Source of the DNA: Bacteroidia bacterium
GTDB taxonomy: Bacteria > Bacteroidota > Bacteroidia > Bacteroidales > F082
Direction of reading: 5' to 3'
Length of the DNA stretch: 36,263 nucleotides
NCBI GenBank assembly: GCA_030537295.1
Contig: JAUNNU010000012.1
Coordinates: 1 to 36,263, forward strand
The position numbers and the translations under genes are program-made. The notes beneath the pieces are model-generated. The model had not been told where the DNA came from and did no database searches. It saw nothing but the letters and a program-made list of their open reading frames with translations. Below, piece by piece: positions 34,385 through 36,263 of this stretch. Position 1 is the stretch's first letter; each line of letters opens with the position of its first letter.

Positions 34385-34494
34385 TGTATTCAATAATATA
34401 CACTAATAAGTTCAAAAAGGACTATAAGAGGTGCCTGTCAAGGAATTACAACATCGAATTGGTGAGAACTGGAACTCATTCTGATTTATTTTAG
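34384..34494 (+). pseudogene. YafQ-type toxin remnant with large internal in-frame deletion
   Basis: The 36-codon frame encodes a YafQ-like N-terminus (MYSIIYTNKFKKDYKRCLSR) joined through NYNIEL directly to a YafQ-like C-terminus (VRTGTHSDLF), then TAG. Intact family members are about 90 residues, so roughly 55 central codons are missing. In E. coli YafQ the catalytic His50, His63 and Asp67 lie in that centre; only the terminal His (in GTHSDLF) and Phe remain. The product should be inactive as an RNase. The frame stays open and the stop is two bases before the M20 gene ATG, so the deletion preserves a compact operon. Confidence 0.75.
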
Positions 34495-34496
34495 AC

Positions 34497-35729
34497 ATGA
34501 AAGATTTTATATCAAACAAGGCACAAGAGTACTTCCCGGAGGTCGTCGCGATACGGCGGCAGCTACATCAGCATCCCGAATTGAGTTTCTGCGAAAAAGA
34601 AACCGCCGAACTCGTAAAACGTTGTCTTGCTTCAAGAAACATTGATTATCAATCAGATATTGCAGGTTACGGAATTGTCGCCACAATAAAAGGCACAAAA
34701 AAAAATACACCTTCAACCCTCAAAACTTCACACTCGACAATAGCATTGCGTGCCGACATGGACGCACTTCCGATTCAGGAGAAAAAAGACATTCCGTATC
34801 GCTCGATGAATCAAGGTGTCATGCACGCCTGCGGACACGATGCGCACACGGCGATGCTGCTCGTAACGGCTTTGATTTTGAATGATTTACGTGAAAGTTT
34901 CGACGGAACTGTCAAATTGATTTTCCAGCCCGGCGAGGAGAAACTTCCCGGCGGCGCATCTTTGATTCTGGATTCTGGAGTTTTGAACGACGTCAAACTA
35001 ATTATCGGGCAGCATGTTACGTCAGACTTGCAATGCGGCGAGGTCGGTTTCCATCCGGGGCCTTACATGGCATCGTGCGATGAAGTCAATATATTAATAA
35101 AAGGTGTGGGCGGTCACGGAGCGAAACCTGCGGAACGAAATCAGACCGTCATCGCCGCCGTAAAAATAGTGGCACGTCTCGCCGAAATGTACCCGGAAAA
35201 AAACGAAACCGTTTACAAATCAAACGGACTGCTCAGCTTCGGGCAATTCATCGCTGACGGCACTTACAACGTTGTCCCATCAGAAGTGTCGCTCAAAGGC
35301 ACAATGCGGACTTTTGACGAAGAAAAACGTAAAATTCTGAAAGACAATATCTTAAAGACATCAAACGAGATTGCATCCGAATACGGCTGCACCGCCGATG
35401 TCTTTATTGAAACAGGTTATCCATCGGTGAAAAATGATGAGAGACTCACGGATTTCTGCAAGAAAACGGCGGAAGAATATCTTTGTGAGACAAAGGTGAA
35501 ATCCGTCCCACAGCTGATGACCGCCGAGGATTTCGGATGGTATTCACAGAAAATTCCGGCTTGTTTTTACCGCCTTGGAACGGCAAATCCTGACAAAGGC
35601 ATTGATTCAAAGCAACATACAGCAACATTTGACATTGACGAGAACGCCATGCAGCTTGGCATCGGGTTGATGTCGTATTTAACATTAAAAATCATTGAAA
35701 ATGAAGATTTTATTAGCACACGCAATTAA
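34497..35729 (+). CDS. M20 family metallo-amidohydrolase (N-acyl amino acid deacylase-like)
   Basis: The 410-residue cytoplasmic enzyme belongs to the M20D branch (hippurate, IAA-amino acid or N-acetyl-diaminopimelate hydrolases). It contains RRQLHQHPELSF (20-31), ALRADMDALPIQE and HACGHDAHTAM (Cys112, His114). FQPGEEKLPGGA follows (Glu147/148), with GQHV (His173) and a late His374 in SKQHTATFD. These are the usual two-metal ligands. Residues about 67-80 (TKKNTPSTLKTSHS) interrupt the normally short strand connection before TIALRADMD and look repeat-derived. It follows the toxin remnant by two bases and overlaps the nucleosidase gene by 29 bases. The acyl-amino acid substrate cannot be assigned. 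Confidence 0.9.
   Translation: MKDFISNKAQEYFPEVVAIRRQLHQHPELSFCEKETAELVKRCLASRNIDYQSDIAGYGIVATIKGTKKNTPSTLKTSHSTIALRADMDALPIQEKKDIPYRSMNQGVMHACGHDAHTAMLLVTALILNDLRESFDGTVKLIFQPGEEKLPGGASLILDSGVLNDVKLIIGQHVTSDLQCGEVGFHPGPYMASCDEVNILIKGVGGHGAKPAERNQTVIAAVKIVARLAEMYPEKNETVYKSNGLLSFGQFIADGTYNVVPSEVSLKGTMRTFDEEKRKILKDNILKTSNEIASEYGCTADVFIETGYPSVKNDERLTDFCKKTAEEYLCETKVKSVPQLMTAEDFGWYSQKIPACFYRLGTANPDKGIDSKQHTATFDIDENAMQLGIGLMSYLTLKIIENEDFISTRN
34706..34736. repeat. Intragenic GAGTGTGAAGTTTT-type repeat in the M20 gene
   Basis: On the minus strand GAGTGTGAAGTTTTGAGGGT continues TGAAGGTG, resembling the repeat at 28570-28614. It encodes an apparent extra loop in the M20 protein. Confidence 0.5.
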
Positions 35730-36252
35730 AGAAGAGAAAGTTGAAATCAGCATTCCAAACGCCGAAGTCGCCTATGTTGAGACCGGTGTTGCAAAAGCAC
35801 GCGCCGCTTTGCGCCTGATGCATGCAGTCTGCGAATTTCATCCCGACATGGTTATTAATTTCGGCACTTCAGGAACAGTAAATCACGAAGTAGGCGACAT
35901 CATCATCTGTAACAGATTCGTTGATAGAGACTTGCGCAATGTCCACTTCGGCGATGTCATCTCCGAAATAAAATTTGAAGACATCGACTTGTCAAAACTT
36001 CTTGGGAAAGAAATAAACGCAATATCATCAGGAACCGTGAACACGGGCGACAGCTTCGTCACCGAAGTCGCTGATTTTGAAGGCGACTGCATCGACATGG
36101 AGGCTTTCGCCGAAGCCGACGTGTGCCGCGAGATGAATATTCCCTTTATTTCCGTGAAATACATCACCGACGTCGTCGGGAAGAACTCCGTCGAGGCATG
36201 GCAAGACAAACTCGCCGACGCAAGAAAAGCCCTCACCGAGTTTTTTAGGTAA
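35701..36252 (+). CDS. Phosphorylase-superfamily nucleosidase (MTA/SAH nucleosidase-like)
   Basis: The 183-residue protein has features of the PNP/UDP phosphorylase family: VINFGTSGTVNHEVGDIIIC (substrate-binding region), SGTVNTGDSFV, and DCIDMEAFAEADVC, matching the ribose-binding DMEG/DMEA segment of 5'-methylthioadenosine/S-adenosylhomocysteine nucleosidase. It ends with KYITDVVG and an Asp-containing C-terminal helix. At 183 residues it is about 45 shorter than E. coli MtnN, so the exact substrate is uncertain. I start at the ATG at 35701; the TTG at 35695 is the alternative. Its first 29 bases overlap the M20 gene. Confidence 0.8.
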   Translation: MKILLAHAIKEEKVEISIPNAEVAYVETGVAKARAALRLMHAVCEFHPDMVINFGTSGTVNHEVGDIIICNRFVDRDLRNVHFGDVISEIKFEDIDLSKLLGKEINAISSGTVNTGDSFVTEVADFEGDCIDMEAFAEADVCREMNIPFISVKYITDVVGKNSVEAWQDKLADARKALTEFFR

Positions 36253-36263
36253 TTAGGAGTTTG
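36246..36263. repeat. TTAGGAGTTT-type repeat at the nucleosidase stop codon (continues past the window)
   Basis: TTAGGTAATTAGGAGTTTG covers the last codons and the stop TAA (36250-36252) and runs to the window edge. Confidence 0.5.

Overview
The window is a piece of a Bacteroidota chromosome, most likely an uncultured or little-studied Bacteroidales from a gut- or rumen-like habitat. This is inferred from four things. Several secreted proteins end in type IX secretion (T9SS) type-A sorting domains (…YPNP…; …VRKVIVK). Upstream regions carry the Bacteroidota -7 box TAnnTTTG rather than sigma70-like boxes. There is a TonB receptor with an N-terminal carboxypeptidase-like domain. Shine-Dalgarno sequences are mostly absent. 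No rRNA, tRNA, CRISPR array, IS element or phage gene was seen. Coding density is high and no gene-free stretch exceeds about 190 bases.

Layout. (1) 1-6622, minus strand: two gingipain-like C25 peptidases in tandem (the first cut by the window edge), then a third secreted T9SS cargo protein. (2) 6731-10047, minus: GT9 glycosyltransferase, the tRNA t6A enzyme TsaC/Sua5 and an S41 C-terminal processing peptidase, closed by a clear terminator. (3) 10104-13539, plus: fabG, a membrane vWA protein and a SlyD-type FKBP with a metal-binding tail, ending in a bidirectional terminator. (4) 13608-23502, minus: an outer-membrane beta-barrel protein with its own promoter, preceded by a tight run of TonB-dependent receptor, oligopeptidase B, GH13 amylase, glycogen branching enzyme and a polyserine-tailed exported protein. 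(5) 23691-26130, minus: a PspC protein and a LiaF-like envelope-stress pair, then, after a UUCG-loop terminator, a DnaJ/CbpA co-chaperone. (6) 26200-30549, plus: a GH106 rhamnosidase and a GH28 pectinase, probably a two-gene rhamnogalacturonan-degrading unit. (7) 30608-31973, plus: a cysteate-synthase-like PLP enzyme behind two identical 16-bp palindromes, each abutting a -7 box. (8) 32051-34075, minus: a T9SS protein combining an adhesin-like domain with an Omp28/thioredoxin-like CGPC domain. (9) 34154-36252, plus: an antitoxin gene, an internally deleted YafQ-type toxin remnant, an M20 amidohydrolase and a nucleosidase, apparently one transcript.

The most unusual material is not a whole operon but small elements. 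There is a GTAGAGACGGT…ACCGTCTCTAC hairpin family, one copy of which supplies the last residues of the amylase. A TTAGGAGTTT-type repeat sits on the stop codons of three genes, and a related repeat appears to have entered two other genes in frame. A GAATCGC/GCGATTC palindrome lies upstream of two starts. The paired operator in front of the cysteate-synthase-like gene and the collapsed toxin gene are the best-defined single observations. I did not find a multi-gene system that I can defend as wholly new.
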